Shown: in pieces, positions 26,581 through 33,466 of the stretch
How positions within the stretch are numbered: position 1 is the first letter of the stretch
Layout of the letters: each line of letters begins with the position of its first letter
Source: GCA-020343675 sp964462945
GTDB taxonomy: Bacteria > Planctomycetota > Phycisphaerae > Sedimentisphaerales > Anaerobacaceae
Direction: 5' to 3'
Assembly: GCA_964462945.1 (NCBI GenBank)
Contig: CAYWZW010000031.1
Span: 1-55,806 of the forward strand
DNA: 55,806 nucleotides
Notes under the pieces: generated by a model
The model's database searches: none
What the model saw: only the letters and a program-made list of their open reading frames with translations
What the model was told of the DNA's origin: nothing
Position numbers and translations under genes: made by a program

Positions 26581-26598
26581 ATTGGCATATGCCAATAA
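26579..26598 (+). promoter_or_regulatory. Perfect 20-bp palindrome TTATTGGCATATGCCAATAA
   Basis: Uninterrupted dyad of ten plus ten bases overlapping the -10 end and the transcription start. It fits an operator for the DUF134 product encoded next or for another dimeric repressor. Confidence 0.65.
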
Positions 26599-26611
26599 CT
26601 CTGGAACAATT

Positions 26612-27088
26612 ATGCCAAGACCATTTAAATGCAGAAGGGTATGTTGTGACCCAAAGTCAAGCTACTTTAAGCCTCGCGGCATACCTGTTCACCAATTAGA
26701 GGAGGTAAATCTGACTATGGATGAACTTGAAGCTGTCCGCCTCGGGGACTTAGAAGCAGTCTATCAAGAAGATGCAGCTTCAAAGATGAATATTTCCCGA
26801 CAAACATTTGGCAATATCATAGATTCTGCTCACAAGAAGATAGCTGATGCATTGTTAAATGGAAAAGCATTAAAGATAGAAGGAGGTGTATATACTATGG
26901 CAGGAATGAGAAAATTCAAATGCTACGCTTGTAACCATGTATGGGAAATTCCCTATGGAACTGCAAGGCCACGAGAGTGTCCTCAGTGCAAAAACGCCAA
27001 TATCCACAGAGCCGAGGATGATAGGGGTTATGCAAGGAAAGGCGGCCCTGGCTTCGGCAGAGGAAGATGCGGGAGGTTTGAGCTATGA
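26612..27088 (+). CDS. DUF134 / UPF0251 DNA-binding protein
   Basis: A 158-residue protein. Residues about 1-20 are basic and cysteine-containing (FKCRRVCCDP). The middle is a sigma-region-4-like helix-turn-helix (LTMDELEAVRLGDLEAVYQE, KMNISRQTFGNIIDSAHKKI). A zinc-ribbon-like part follows (FKCYACNHVW, RPRECPQCKNA), then a glycine/arginine-rich tail. The family is found mostly in anaerobes beside NifX/NifB-like genes, as here. Its stop overlaps the next ATG (ATGA, 27085-27088). Likely a transcription factor that binds the palindrome just upstream; the target metal or signal is unknown. The coding sequence is more AT-rich than its neighbours, suggesting transfer from another lineage. Confidence 0.88.
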   Translation: MPRPFKCRRVCCDPKSSYFKPRGIPVHQLEEVNLTMDELEAVRLGDLEAVYQEDAASKMNISRQTFGNIIDSAHKKIADALLNGKALKIEGGVYTMAGMRKFKCYACNHVWEIPYGTARPRECPQCKNANIHRAEDDRGYARKGGPGFGRGRCGRFEL

Positions 27089-27450
27089 AGATATGTATTC
27101 CAACAGAAACAGATGCTGGTAAAGAAGCAAAGGTACATGGCCACTTTGGCAGCGCCCCTTACCTTACTATCTACGATACGGAAAAAGGTGATTGCGAAAC
27201 AATTGATAACTCACAGCAGCACCACATACATGGCACCTGTCATCCGATTGATGTATTAGGAAGCAAAGATATCGATGCAGTTGTTTGTGCCGGCATGGGC
27301 ATGCGCGCAATCCAGAAGCTGAACGAGGCGAGTATTCGAGCGTATAAATCTTCCGGCATGAGCGTCCAGGAAGTTGTCAACGAATACCGAGCCGGTGAGC
27401 TGGAAGAGATCACAGTGGAAAACGCGTGTCGGCAGCACGGTTGTCATTGA
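27085..27450 (+). CDS. NifX/NifB-like dinitrogenase FeMo-cofactor-binding-domain protein
   Basis: A 121-residue single-domain protein of the NifX/VnfX/NifB-C-terminal family: MKICIPTETDAGKEAKVHGH, FGSAPYLTIYDT, the block CHPIDVLGSKDIDAVVCAGMG and a C-terminal CRQHGCH. The family binds iron-sulphur or FeMo clusters; stand-alone members occur in anaerobes without nitrogenase, where they may carry or store clusters. No nif genes are present in the window. The terminal C-x3-C with histidines and the HH at IDNSQQHHIH could bind metal. It is translationally coupled to DUF134. Confidence 0.88.
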   Translation: MKICIPTETDAGKEAKVHGHFGSAPYLTIYDTEKGDCETIDNSQQHHIHGTCHPIDVLGSKDIDAVVCAGMGMRAIQKLNEASIRAYKSSGMSVQEVVNEYRAGELEEITVENACRQHGCH

Positions 27451-27464
27451 CAGGGAATGCAGCG

Positions 27465-27905
27465 ATGGAAGTTATTCCAATAGGAATAATTCACACGCCG
27501 TTCAAATGTAAGAAGGATGCCCCTATTCAGCCGTTCAAGTCGAACGCCATAGGCAGGGTAGAGGTATTCAAGAAGTACGAGGAAGGCTTGGATGATACAG
27601 AGCGGTTCTCGCATCTGGTCTTGATATACAAATTCCATAAGTCAAAAGGGTATCGCCTGAAAGTAAAGCCCTTCCTTGATGATCACTGGCGAGGCTTGTT
27701 CGCCACCAGATACCCGAGAAGACCGAACCAGATTGGTCTGACGGTCGTCAAGCTGCTAAAGCGAAGAGGGAACATCCTGTTTGTAAAGGGCATTGATACG
27801 GTCGATGGCACTCCCTTGCTGGACATAAAACCCTATGTTCCTGACTTTGGGCCAAAGGATAAGATCAGCATTGGCTGGCTTGAAGGGAAGGTCCCTTCGC
27901 CTTAG
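27465..27905 (+). CDS. trmO: TrmO-family (TsaA) tRNA m6t6A methyltransferase
   Basis: A 146-residue protein of the TsaA/UPF0066 beta-barrel family, whose E. coli member N6-methylates t6A37 of tRNA using SAM. Marks are PIGIIHTPFKCKKDAPIQP, GLDDTERFSHLVLIYKFHKS and LFATRYPRRPNQIGLTVVKL. It ends DKISIGWLEGK. Archaeal-type and anaerobe members are often short like this and lie in metal or cofactor clusters. ATG 27465 lies 14 bases after the NifX-like gene, in the same probable transcript. Whether it modifies tRNA or something else is not decidable here. Confidence 0.88.
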   Translation: MEVIPIGIIHTPFKCKKDAPIQPFKSNAIGRVEVFKKYEEGLDDTERFSHLVLIYKFHKSKGYRLKVKPFLDDHWRGLFATRYPRRPNQIGLTVVKLLKRRGNILFVKGIDTVDGTPLLDIKPYVPDFGPKDKISIGWLEGKVPSP

Positions 27906-27914
27906 CAGAAGAAT

Positions 27915-28250
27915 GTGCACGATTCAGAGTACCCAAGCCACAGGTGCAACTTGTGTGAGATAGCTCGAAAAGCCGCTTTCATACTCACGATCCTTTGCTT
28001 TGCGGCACTGGCAGCGGGGCTGACGCTGAAGCTGCACTTGCTGAGCCACGAACATCCGGAGGAACATGATTTTGATCACTGCTCAATTTGTCAGCAGTTG
28101 CTCATAACACCCGGCAAATTCATTCCGGAACCGGAACCAAGTCTTCCCGATATAGACCTGCATAGCGCCAATATTGAATTTGTGTTGCGATTCTACGTAA
28201 CCGCCGTTCACTGTACGCCTTTCGATCCGCGTCCCCCGCCGCTCCTGTAA
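27915..28250 (+). CDS. Small Cys/His-rich membrane-anchored protein
   Basis: A 111-residue protein starting with GTG. A cysteine pair (CNLCEIARK) precedes one transmembrane helix (about 18-42, FILTILCFAALAAGLTL). A short segment with LLSHEHPEEHDFDHCSICQQ follows and could bind a transition metal outside the membrane. The tail is proline-rich. I know no exact family; the layout resembles short metal-regulated membrane proteins such as DUF2946-like ones. It begins nine bases after trmO and lies in the metal locus. A hairpin overlaps its stop. Confidence 0.6.
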   Translation: MHDSEYPSHRCNLCEIARKAAFILTILCFAALAAGLTLKLHLLSHEHPEEHDFDHCSICQQLLITPGKFIPEPEPSLPDIDLHSANIEFVLRFYVTAVHCTPFDPRPPPLL

Positions 28251-28270
28251 AAACGTGATGCAACGTTTTT
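28249..28270 (+). terminator. AAAAACGT-GATGCA-ACGTTTTT hairpin
   Basis: Eight-base perfect arms with a 6-base loop end in five T, overlapping the stop of the small Cys/His gene. The stem is AT-rich, so it is a weak intrinsic terminator at best, and it could instead be an operator for the following gene. Confidence 0.4.
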
Positions 28271-28352
28271 GCCGAACTTTAGACAAATCCTGATTTTCCT
28301 GCAAGCATATCTGGGAACGCCCATCATGGGACCGGAGAAAAGGAGGCGTGTT

Positions 28353-29087
28353 ATGAAACTTGTTCGCGCTTTTACATTAGTGGAGCTGCTGGTCGTCATT
28401 GCGGTCATTGCGGTTCTAATGGGCATCCTGATGCCCGTGCTTCATACGTCGCGCTTGTCAGCTTTGCGAATGAAGTGCCTCAGCAACATGCGGAACATGG
28501 AGGTGGCCCATTGGATGTATATGACGGATTGGGATGGTTCTCTCGTCGATGTTGGCCTTGCACATGGTGGGGCGCATGCGGAAGAGAAGGTCGCATGGAT
28601 CAATGCCCTTCAGCCTTATTACAAGAACAAGCTGCTGTACCGTTCCCCCGTGGACAAAAGTCCTCACTGGCCCGTTGACGAAGGAGGCCAGGGGATACCT
28701 GTTCCGCCGACTACAGACCAGTTTCGCAGAACGAGCTACGGCATTAATAATTACCTCAGCGCCGTAGCACCCGAAAAACCGTACGGGAAACTATCTGAGG
28801 TCCCCCGACCATCAGGGACCGTTCATTTTCTCATCATGGCTTTTGAGGGCCAGTTTGCCGGCGCAGACCATCCCCATGTTGAGACGTGGTATGTGCCGGG
28901 CCAGCCGGATTCTCCCCCAGTCAAGGCGGCCAGGCACATTCAGACGAATGCGCATGGCGGCAAGGCCGAATCCTGGGAAGCTCGGTCCAACTATGGATTC
29001 CTCGACGGACACGCTGAGGCGAGGACGTTTCGGAATGTTTACATAAACTGGCTGCATAACAGTTTTGACCCGAAAGTGGCATATTGA
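28353..29087 (+). CDS. Prepilin-like (type IV pilin/pseudopilin N-terminus) protein
   Basis: A 244-residue protein beginning KLVRAFTLVELLVVIAVIAV, the type IV prepilin signal with the conserved glutamate at +5 after the processing site, followed by the long hydrophobic helix. The rest has features of the planctomycete H-x-DG pilin-like family (YGINNYL, YGFLDGHAEARTF). AAAGGAGG precedes ATG 28353. Such proteins are exported through the type II/IV machinery and are present in dozens of copies in planctomycetes; their role is unclear. It lies between a metal-binding-like small protein and a dockerin-like exported protein, which may be coincidental or a metal-controlled surface set. Confidence 0.85.
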   Translation: MKLVRAFTLVELLVVIAVIAVLMGILMPVLHTSRLSALRMKCLSNMRNMEVAHWMYMTDWDGSLVDVGLAHGGAHAEEKVAWINALQPYYKNKLLYRSPVDKSPHWPVDEGGQGIPVPPTTDQFRRTSYGINNYLSAVAPEKPYGKLSEVPRPSGTVHFLIMAFEGQFAGADHPHVETWYVPGQPDSPPVKAARHIQTNAHGGKAESWEARSNYGFLDGHAEARTFRNVYINWLHNSFDPKVAY

Positions 29088-29127
29088 AAGGCTTTTTTTG
29101 ACTTGCGAAAGAGAATGTGAGGAGATT

Positions 29128-29847
29128 ATGAGGACATCTCGATTTCTTACAGCCATGTTTATCGTTTTGCTGTTTTGCTGTGGTGCAAGAGCTCAGCATA
29201 CTCACGAAGGCGACTTTGAACTGGAGGTGGAGTTTGACTCGATTACAGTTGATCCGAGAGTGTTGCCGGGAGAGTTGCAGAAGGAAGAATTCTTCTCAAC
29301 GGATGAACCCGGCTTTGATGCAGAGCCGGGGACCTTTCCAGCCGGTGCCGCCGTAGGGTTCAATATACTGGATGCCCTGAAACGCTGGAGCGGCAACAGC
29401 TTTGACCCTTTGCTTCCTGCAACAGGGGAGACCATGACCGTAAGCTTCTTGCAGCAACTACGCGAAACCGCTTCGGGTTTTGTCGCCGGCTTTGAGCTTC
29501 CGGTCACAGGCGACGGTTCCTGGCATCGACACCTCATCTTTACTCTAAACGGCCCCAGCCCAGGCGCCCCGGGCAAGGGGATATACCTGCTTGAGCTGGA
29601 ACTCTACAGCACGAGCCTGGCGCTGAGCAACTCGTATCCTCTATACATCGTCTTTAACGTCGAGGACGAGCCAAACCACCAGCCTGCTTTGGAGTGGGTG
29701 CGAAAAAACTTAGCACGACCGGTGTGCATGCAAAGACCTTTAGCCGATTTCAACGAGGATTGCAAAGTCGATTTTCAGGATTTTGCCCTTTTCGCCGAGA
29801 GCTGGCTTTCATGCAACCTCAGACCCGAAAGCGAATGTTGGCAATAG
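29128..29847 (+). CDS. Exported protein with dockerin-like C-terminus
   Basis: A 239-residue protein with a signal peptide (FLTAMFIVLLFCCGARA, cut before QHTHEGD). The body is beta-rich and unrecognised. The last 35 residues (ADFNEDCKVDFQDFALFAES) are the planctomycete version of a dockerin/EF-hand-type calcium loop, often attached to secreted enzymes and sugar-binding proteins. GAGGAG precedes ATG 29128. The mature N-terminus HTHEGDFELEVEFD and a later SWHRHLIF carry histidines. It is 41 bases after the prepilin-like gene. The ligand is unknown. Confidence 0.75.
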   Translation: MRTSRFLTAMFIVLLFCCGARAQHTHEGDFELEVEFDSITVDPRVLPGELQKEEFFSTDEPGFDAEPGTFPAGAAVGFNILDALKRWSGNSFDPLLPATGETMTVSFLQQLRETASGFVAGFELPVTGDGSWHRHLIFTLNGPSPGAPGKGIYLLELELYSTSLALSNSYPLYIVFNVEDEPNHQPALEWVRKNLARPVCMQRPLADFNEDCKVDFQDFALFAESWLSCNLRPESECWQ

Positions 29848-29930
29848 AGCCTAACTGTGGTTAGGCGTCGGGCGGGACAGCGCCAAGATCGGGTGGATTC
29901 GGTTGGACGGGCGGGTGGGTTGGGGGTAGA

Positions 29931-30887
29931 ATGGGCGGCGTGGAAGCGTATCCGTTAAAGTTTAGGCCGATATATAAGCAGCGGATTTGGGGCGGGCGGA
30001 AGCTGGCTGAGGTCTTCGGCAAGGAGTTACCGCCGGGGCAGAAGATCGGCGAAAGCTGGGAATTGGCCGACCTGCCGCAGGATAAATCCGCCATTGCCAA
30101 CGGTGAATTGGCCGGCCGGACGCTCCGCTCGGCAAACGAAACGTACCCAAGGGAAATCACCGGGGACACAAGTTTCGCCGGGCCTTTCCCGCTGCTGGTC
30201 AAATTGCTCGATTGCCAGGACATTCTGAGCGTGCAGGTCCACCCCGACCCGCAAACGTGCCGGCGGCTGGGCGCCGGCGAGCCGAAGACCGAGTGCTGGT
30301 ATATCATCTCCGCCGTGCCGGGCGCCGTCATTTATAAGGGCGTCAAGAAAGGCATCACAAAAGAGCGGTTCGCCGAGGCGATAGAGAAAGGCACCGTCGC
30401 CGAGACGTTAGCCGAGGTGCAGGTCAGGGCCGGCGAGTGTCACTTTCTTCCCGCCGGGACCGCCCATGCGATTGGGCCGGGCCTGCTGATCGCCGAGATT
30501 CAGACGCCCTCGGATACGACGTACCGCGTCTTCGACTGGAACCGCGTCGATGACGCCGGCAAGGCCCGCGAGCTGCACATCGAGCAGGCACTGGAGAGCA
30601 TCCACTTCGACGTATCCGGCGACGACCTTCCGGTCACGACGATGGGCCGGCTGGTGGATTGCGGGTACTTCAAAATCGATAAAGGTCATCAAAGCAGGAA
30701 CCGCGAGCTGCTGCTCTCGCCCGGCCAGATGAAAACGCTGATTATCATGTCCGGCTGCGGGACCATTTTAGGGACCAAAGGAAGCCTGGTTGAATTCCGC
30801 GCCGGCGACTGCCTGCTTGTCCCCGCCGCCTACGAAGGAGCGATGCGTTTCGCCGCCGACACGCAATACCTGACAGTGACCACGTAG
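29931..30887 (+). CDS. manA: Class I mannose-6-phosphate isomerase
   Basis: A 318-residue zinc cupin enzyme interconverting mannose-6-phosphate and fructose-6-phosphate, feeding GDP-mannose or mannose catabolism. Family marks are YKQRIWGGRKLAEVFGKELP, GESWELADLP, the metal site LSVQVHPDPQTCRRLGAGEP with PKTECWYII, and HFLPAGTAHAIGPGLLIAEI. It is of the short type found in Firmicutes and planctomycetes. A GGGGG run precedes ATG 29931. It is followed by the convergent ATP-grasp gene. A TTGATTATTGGCTATTGACC type AT-rich repeat lies just after it (30891-30920). Confidence 0.92.
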   Translation: MGGVEAYPLKFRPIYKQRIWGGRKLAEVFGKELPPGQKIGESWELADLPQDKSAIANGELAGRTLRSANETYPREITGDTSFAGPFPLLVKLLDCQDILSVQVHPDPQTCRRLGAGEPKTECWYIISAVPGAVIYKGVKKGITKERFAEAIEKGTVAETLAEVQVRAGECHFLPAGTAHAIGPGLLIAEIQTPSDTTYRVFDWNRVDDAGKARELHIEQALESIHFDVSGDDLPVTTMGRLVDCGYFKIDKGHQSRNRELLLSPGQMKTLIIMSGCGTILGTKGSLVEFRAGDCLLVPAAYEGAMRFAADTQYLTVTT

Positions 30888-30890
30888 CAA

Positions 30891-30920
30891 TTTACTATTG
30901 ATTATTGGCTATTGACCATT
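30891..30920. repeat. ATTGACTATTG-type AT-rich repeat
   Basis: ACTATTGATTATTGGCTATT is a degenerate 7-8-base tandem unit in the gap between manA and the ATP-grasp gene. Related units lie in and beside that gene. Confidence 0.4.
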
Positions 30921-30942
30921 GAAAGAGGGCGGCCTGTCGTCG

Positions 30943-31941
30943 CTAACCTTGGAGCCAGACTTCGCTGTCGTAGCGGAGCATGATTAGGCCGTCTTTGAAG
31001 GCGTCCGGGCGGATGTTGGGCTTTCTGCCTGTCAGCTCCTGCAGGATCCATTTGGGGAAGTTGGCGCCAGCCTTGATGGAGAGCGGCGCACCGCCCCCGA
31101 ATCGCGGATTGATTTCGATGAATTTAACCTTGCCGTCATCCGTCAGGAACAGTTGCAGGGTAATGACGCCGGGCCCCGCACCGAGCTTCTCCACCAGCCT
31201 GATTGCTTCGGCCATAAGGCGGGGATTCTTGACCACCTGTCCCTTGCTGACCTCGCCCGCCCGAACCTCGATGCGTCTTCTGGGAACGACGCAGCGGACT
31301 TTCATGTCAAAGTCAACATAGACATCGCAGGTATGTTCGGCGCCTCTGATGAGCTCCTGGCAGATGGCGTTCGGGATCCTTCTTGCGTAGAACAGCAGCT
31401 CCTGTCGATTGTTGACGAGGGCGTTTCCTCTGCTGGCGGAGCCGTCCCAGGGCTTCAAGAACAGAGGGAAACAGATTTGCGATTTGCGATTTGCGATTTG
31501 TGATTGACTATCTGCTGAATTTCTTAAGGCGGTTTGGATGCTTACGGTTGCGGGAGTGTCGAAGTTATTTTTGAGCAGGAACTTATAGGTTTCTCTTTTG
31601 TCCTGGCAGATATCAATTACCCCGGGGTCCGAGACGAGCACGTGGCAGCCCATTGCGGCGAATCTTGCCTTGTTCCGCGCCAGACCTTTAAGGTCCAGAT
31701 CGACCGTCGGAATGAGCAGCTTGACCTTGTTGGCTTTGACAATCGACAGCAGCTCTGCGATGTAGCCGGGGTGCGTGGTCGGCTTGACGAGAAAGCGTTT
31801 GTCACACAACTGCAACGCGGAGCTGAACTCGGTCCTGTCCGTGCCGAAGAACGAAGCGTTGATTCTCAGCTCCCGGGCCGCCCGGCGAAAGCTCTCCAGC
31901 AGCGAGACGCGCCTGCCGATACAGGTGAGCAGAACGCTCAG
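30943..31941 (-). CDS. ATP-grasp protein (CarB-like), repeat insertion, start unclear
   Basis: An ATP-grasp ligase with a pre-ATP-grasp N-terminus (SVLLTCIGRRVSLLESFRRA, ALQLCDKRFLVKP), the ATP lobe (FPLFLKPWDGSASRGN) and the metal site FIEINPRFGGGAPLS. Such carboxylate-amine ligases occur in cell-wall and surface-sugar loci. The reading frame runs back to a stop at 31978, yet no ATG, GTG or TTG lies upstream of the conserved N-terminus. The first standard start, TTG 31815, would cut off about 42 conserved residues. CTG 31941 is a possible start. The residues SQSQIANRKSQIC are encoded by a GATTTGC heptamer repeat inside the gene, and a related repeat sits right at its 5' end. The gene may be decaying. 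Confidence 0.7.
   Translation of the reverse strand: MSVLLTCIGRRVSLLESFRRAARELRINASFFGTDRTEFSSALQLCDKRFLVKPTTHPGYIAELLSIVKANKVKLLIPTVDLDLKGLARNKARFAAMGCHVLVSDPGVIDICQDKRETYKFLLKNNFDTPATVSIQTALRNSADSQSQIANRKSQICFPLFLKPWDGSASRGNALVNNRQELLFYARRIPNAICQELIRGAEHTCDVYVDFDMKVRCVVPRRRIEVRAGEVSKGQVVKNPRLMAEAIRLVEKLGAGPGVITLQLFLTDDGKVKFIEINPRFGGGAPLSIKAGANFPKWILQELTGRKPNIRPDAFKDGLIMLRYDSEVWLQG
31474..31505. repeat. GATTTGC heptamer repeat inside the ATP-grasp gene
   Basis: Four tandem units GATTTGC/GATTTGT followed by GATT. The insertion keeps frame and adds about 12 residues (SQSQIANRKSQI on the minus strand). Confidence 0.75.
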
Positions 31942-31976
31942 ATTATTTGTGATTTTCGATTTCCGATTTTCGATTG
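31941..31976. repeat. Second GATTTNC-type repeat at the 5' end of the ATP-grasp gene
   Basis: Reads GATTATTTGTGATTTTCGAT and onward as degenerate 7-8-base units, exactly where a start codon for the ATP-grasp frame would be expected. Confidence 0.6.
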
Positions 31977-32073
31977 TTTACTGCCTGTCTTACATTCTAT
32001 AAGGATCAACTGCGGTCAATTCTTGATTGAAAACGCTAAATAGTCAATATTTAATTCTCGCGTTCCAATTGTT

Positions 32074-32102
32074 TTGACATTTTGGCCGGGTCGGTCTAAA
32101 CT
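32074..32102 (+). promoter_or_regulatory. Sigma70-type promoter for the sugar-nucleotide operon
   Basis: TTGACA (32074-32079), 17-base spacer, TAAACT (32097-32102), some 30 bases before ATG 32135. No second obvious promoter was seen before 37968. Confidence 0.55.
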
Positions 32103-32134
32103 AACGGCTTTGTCTTGAGCAGCAGGTGCGATTT

Positions 32135-33448
32135 ATGAGGCAGTGGAAAGAAAGAGTCGAGAATAAGGAAGTTGTCGTCGGCGTTTTGGGGCTGGGCTAC
32201 GTGGGGCTGCCTCTGGCGCGGGAGTTTGCTACGGCGGGGCTGAGGGTCGTCGGGTTCGACATCGACGAAAAGAAGGTCCGCATCCTGAACGCGGGCCGGA
32301 GCATCATCAAGCATGTCCCTCACGCGCAGGTCAAGCAGATCGTCACGGCGGGCCGCTTTCGCGCCACCACGAACATGGCTCGGCTCAAGACCGTTGACGC
32401 CATCTTAGTGTGTGTGCCTACGCCGCTGACTGAAAACCGCGAGCCGGACGTGCAGTTCATCGTCAGCAGCGCCGAGACCATCGCAAAACACCTGCGGCCC
32501 GGCCAGTTGGTGGTGCTGGAAAGCACGACGTATCCCGGCACAACCCGTGAGCTGATGGCGCCGATACTGGAACGCAGCGGCCTGAAAGCCGGCAAAGATT
32601 TTTGTCTGGCCTATTCGCCCGAGCGGGAAGACCCGGGTAACAAGGATTTTACGACCAAGACGATTCCTAAGGTCGTCGGCGGCCTGACGAAGAAGTGCCG
32701 GGACATGGCCTGCCGGCTTTATGGCGCCGCTATCGTCCGGACCGTTCCGGTGTCCAGCCTCGAAGCGGCCGAGGCCGCCAAGATACTCGAAAATGTCTAT
32801 CGCTGCGTGAATATCGCCATGGTCAACGAGCTGAAGGTCGTCTTTGACAGAATGGGCATCGACATCTGGGAGGTCATCAGCGCCGCGAGCACCAAGCCGT
32901 TCGGCTTCAAGGCCTTTTATCCGGGGCCGGGGCTGGGGGGCCACTGCATCCCGATTGACCCGTTCTATCTGACGTGGAAGGCCCGGCAGTACGGCATGGC
33001 GACGCGGTTCATCGAATTGGCGGGCGAAATCAATACCAGTATGCCGCACTATGTTGTTGCCAAGACCATCGAAGCGCTGAACGAGCGCCGCAAAAGCCTC
33101 AAGGGCTCGAAGGTGCTTGTCCTGGGTCTGGCCTACAAGAAGGACATCGACGATTTGCGGGAATCGCCTTCCATCGAGCTGATTGAGCTGCTGCGGCAAA
33201 AAGGCGCCAAGGTCGATTACAATGATCCGTACATTCCCAGAACCCATAAGCAGCGTCAGCACGACCTGAAGATGAGCAGCAGGAAATTGTCGGCGAAGAT
33301 GTTGGCCGGTTACGACGCGGTCCTCATCTCGACCGACCACAGCGACTACGATTACGAATGGATTGTGAAGAACGCCAGGCTCGTGGTTGACGCTCGCAAC
33401 GCCACGGCGGGTGTTCGCGGAGCCGGCCGGAAAGTGGTCAAAGCGTAA
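32135..33448 (+). CDS. UDP-N-acetylglucosamine 6-dehydrogenase (WbpA-like)
   Basis: A 437-residue NAD-dependent nucleotide-sugar dehydrogenase. The Rossmann loop is VGVLGLGYVGLPLAREFATA, then VPTPLTENREPD, SPEREDPGN, and the catalytic cysteine in GPGLGGHCIPIDPFYLTWKA, a form typical of the WbpA/TviB group that oxidises UDP-GlcNAc to UDP-GlcNAcA. The C-terminal domain shows VLGLAYKKDIDDLRESPSIE. A GTG at 32126 is an alternative start, but AGCAGG to ATG 32135 is better spaced. The next gene is a DegT aminotransferase, which is the WbpE position in the di-N-acetylated mannuronate pathway, though the intermediate oxidase WbpB and acetyltransferase WbpD are absent from the window. Confidence 0.9.
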   Translation: MRQWKERVENKEVVVGVLGLGYVGLPLAREFATAGLRVVGFDIDEKKVRILNAGRSIIKHVPHAQVKQIVTAGRFRATTNMARLKTVDAILVCVPTPLTENREPDVQFIVSSAETIAKHLRPGQLVVLESTTYPGTTRELMAPILERSGLKAGKDFCLAYSPEREDPGNKDFTTKTIPKVVGGLTKKCRDMACRLYGAAIVRTVPVSSLEAAEAAKILENVYRCVNIAMVNELKVVFDRMGIDIWEVISAASTKPFGFKAFYPGPGLGGHCIPIDPFYLTWKARQYGMATRFIELAGEINTSMPHYVVAKTIEALNERRKSLKGSKVLVLGLAYKKDIDDLRESPSIELIELLRQKGAKVDYNDPYIPRTHKQRQHDLKMSSRKLSAKMLAGYDAVLISTDHSDYDYEWIVKNARLVVDARNATAGVRGAGRKVVKA

Positions 33449-33466
33449 GATTTGCGGGGAGTTTCG

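Noticed and set aside
27085..27450. Evidence for nitrogen fixation
   Set aside because: NifX-like single-domain proteins are common without nitrogenase, and no nifHDK or nifB gene is in the window.
31474..31505. Heptamer repeats as CRISPR or origin iterons
   Set aside because: Too short, no spacers, located inside a coding frame, and no replication initiator gene nearby.
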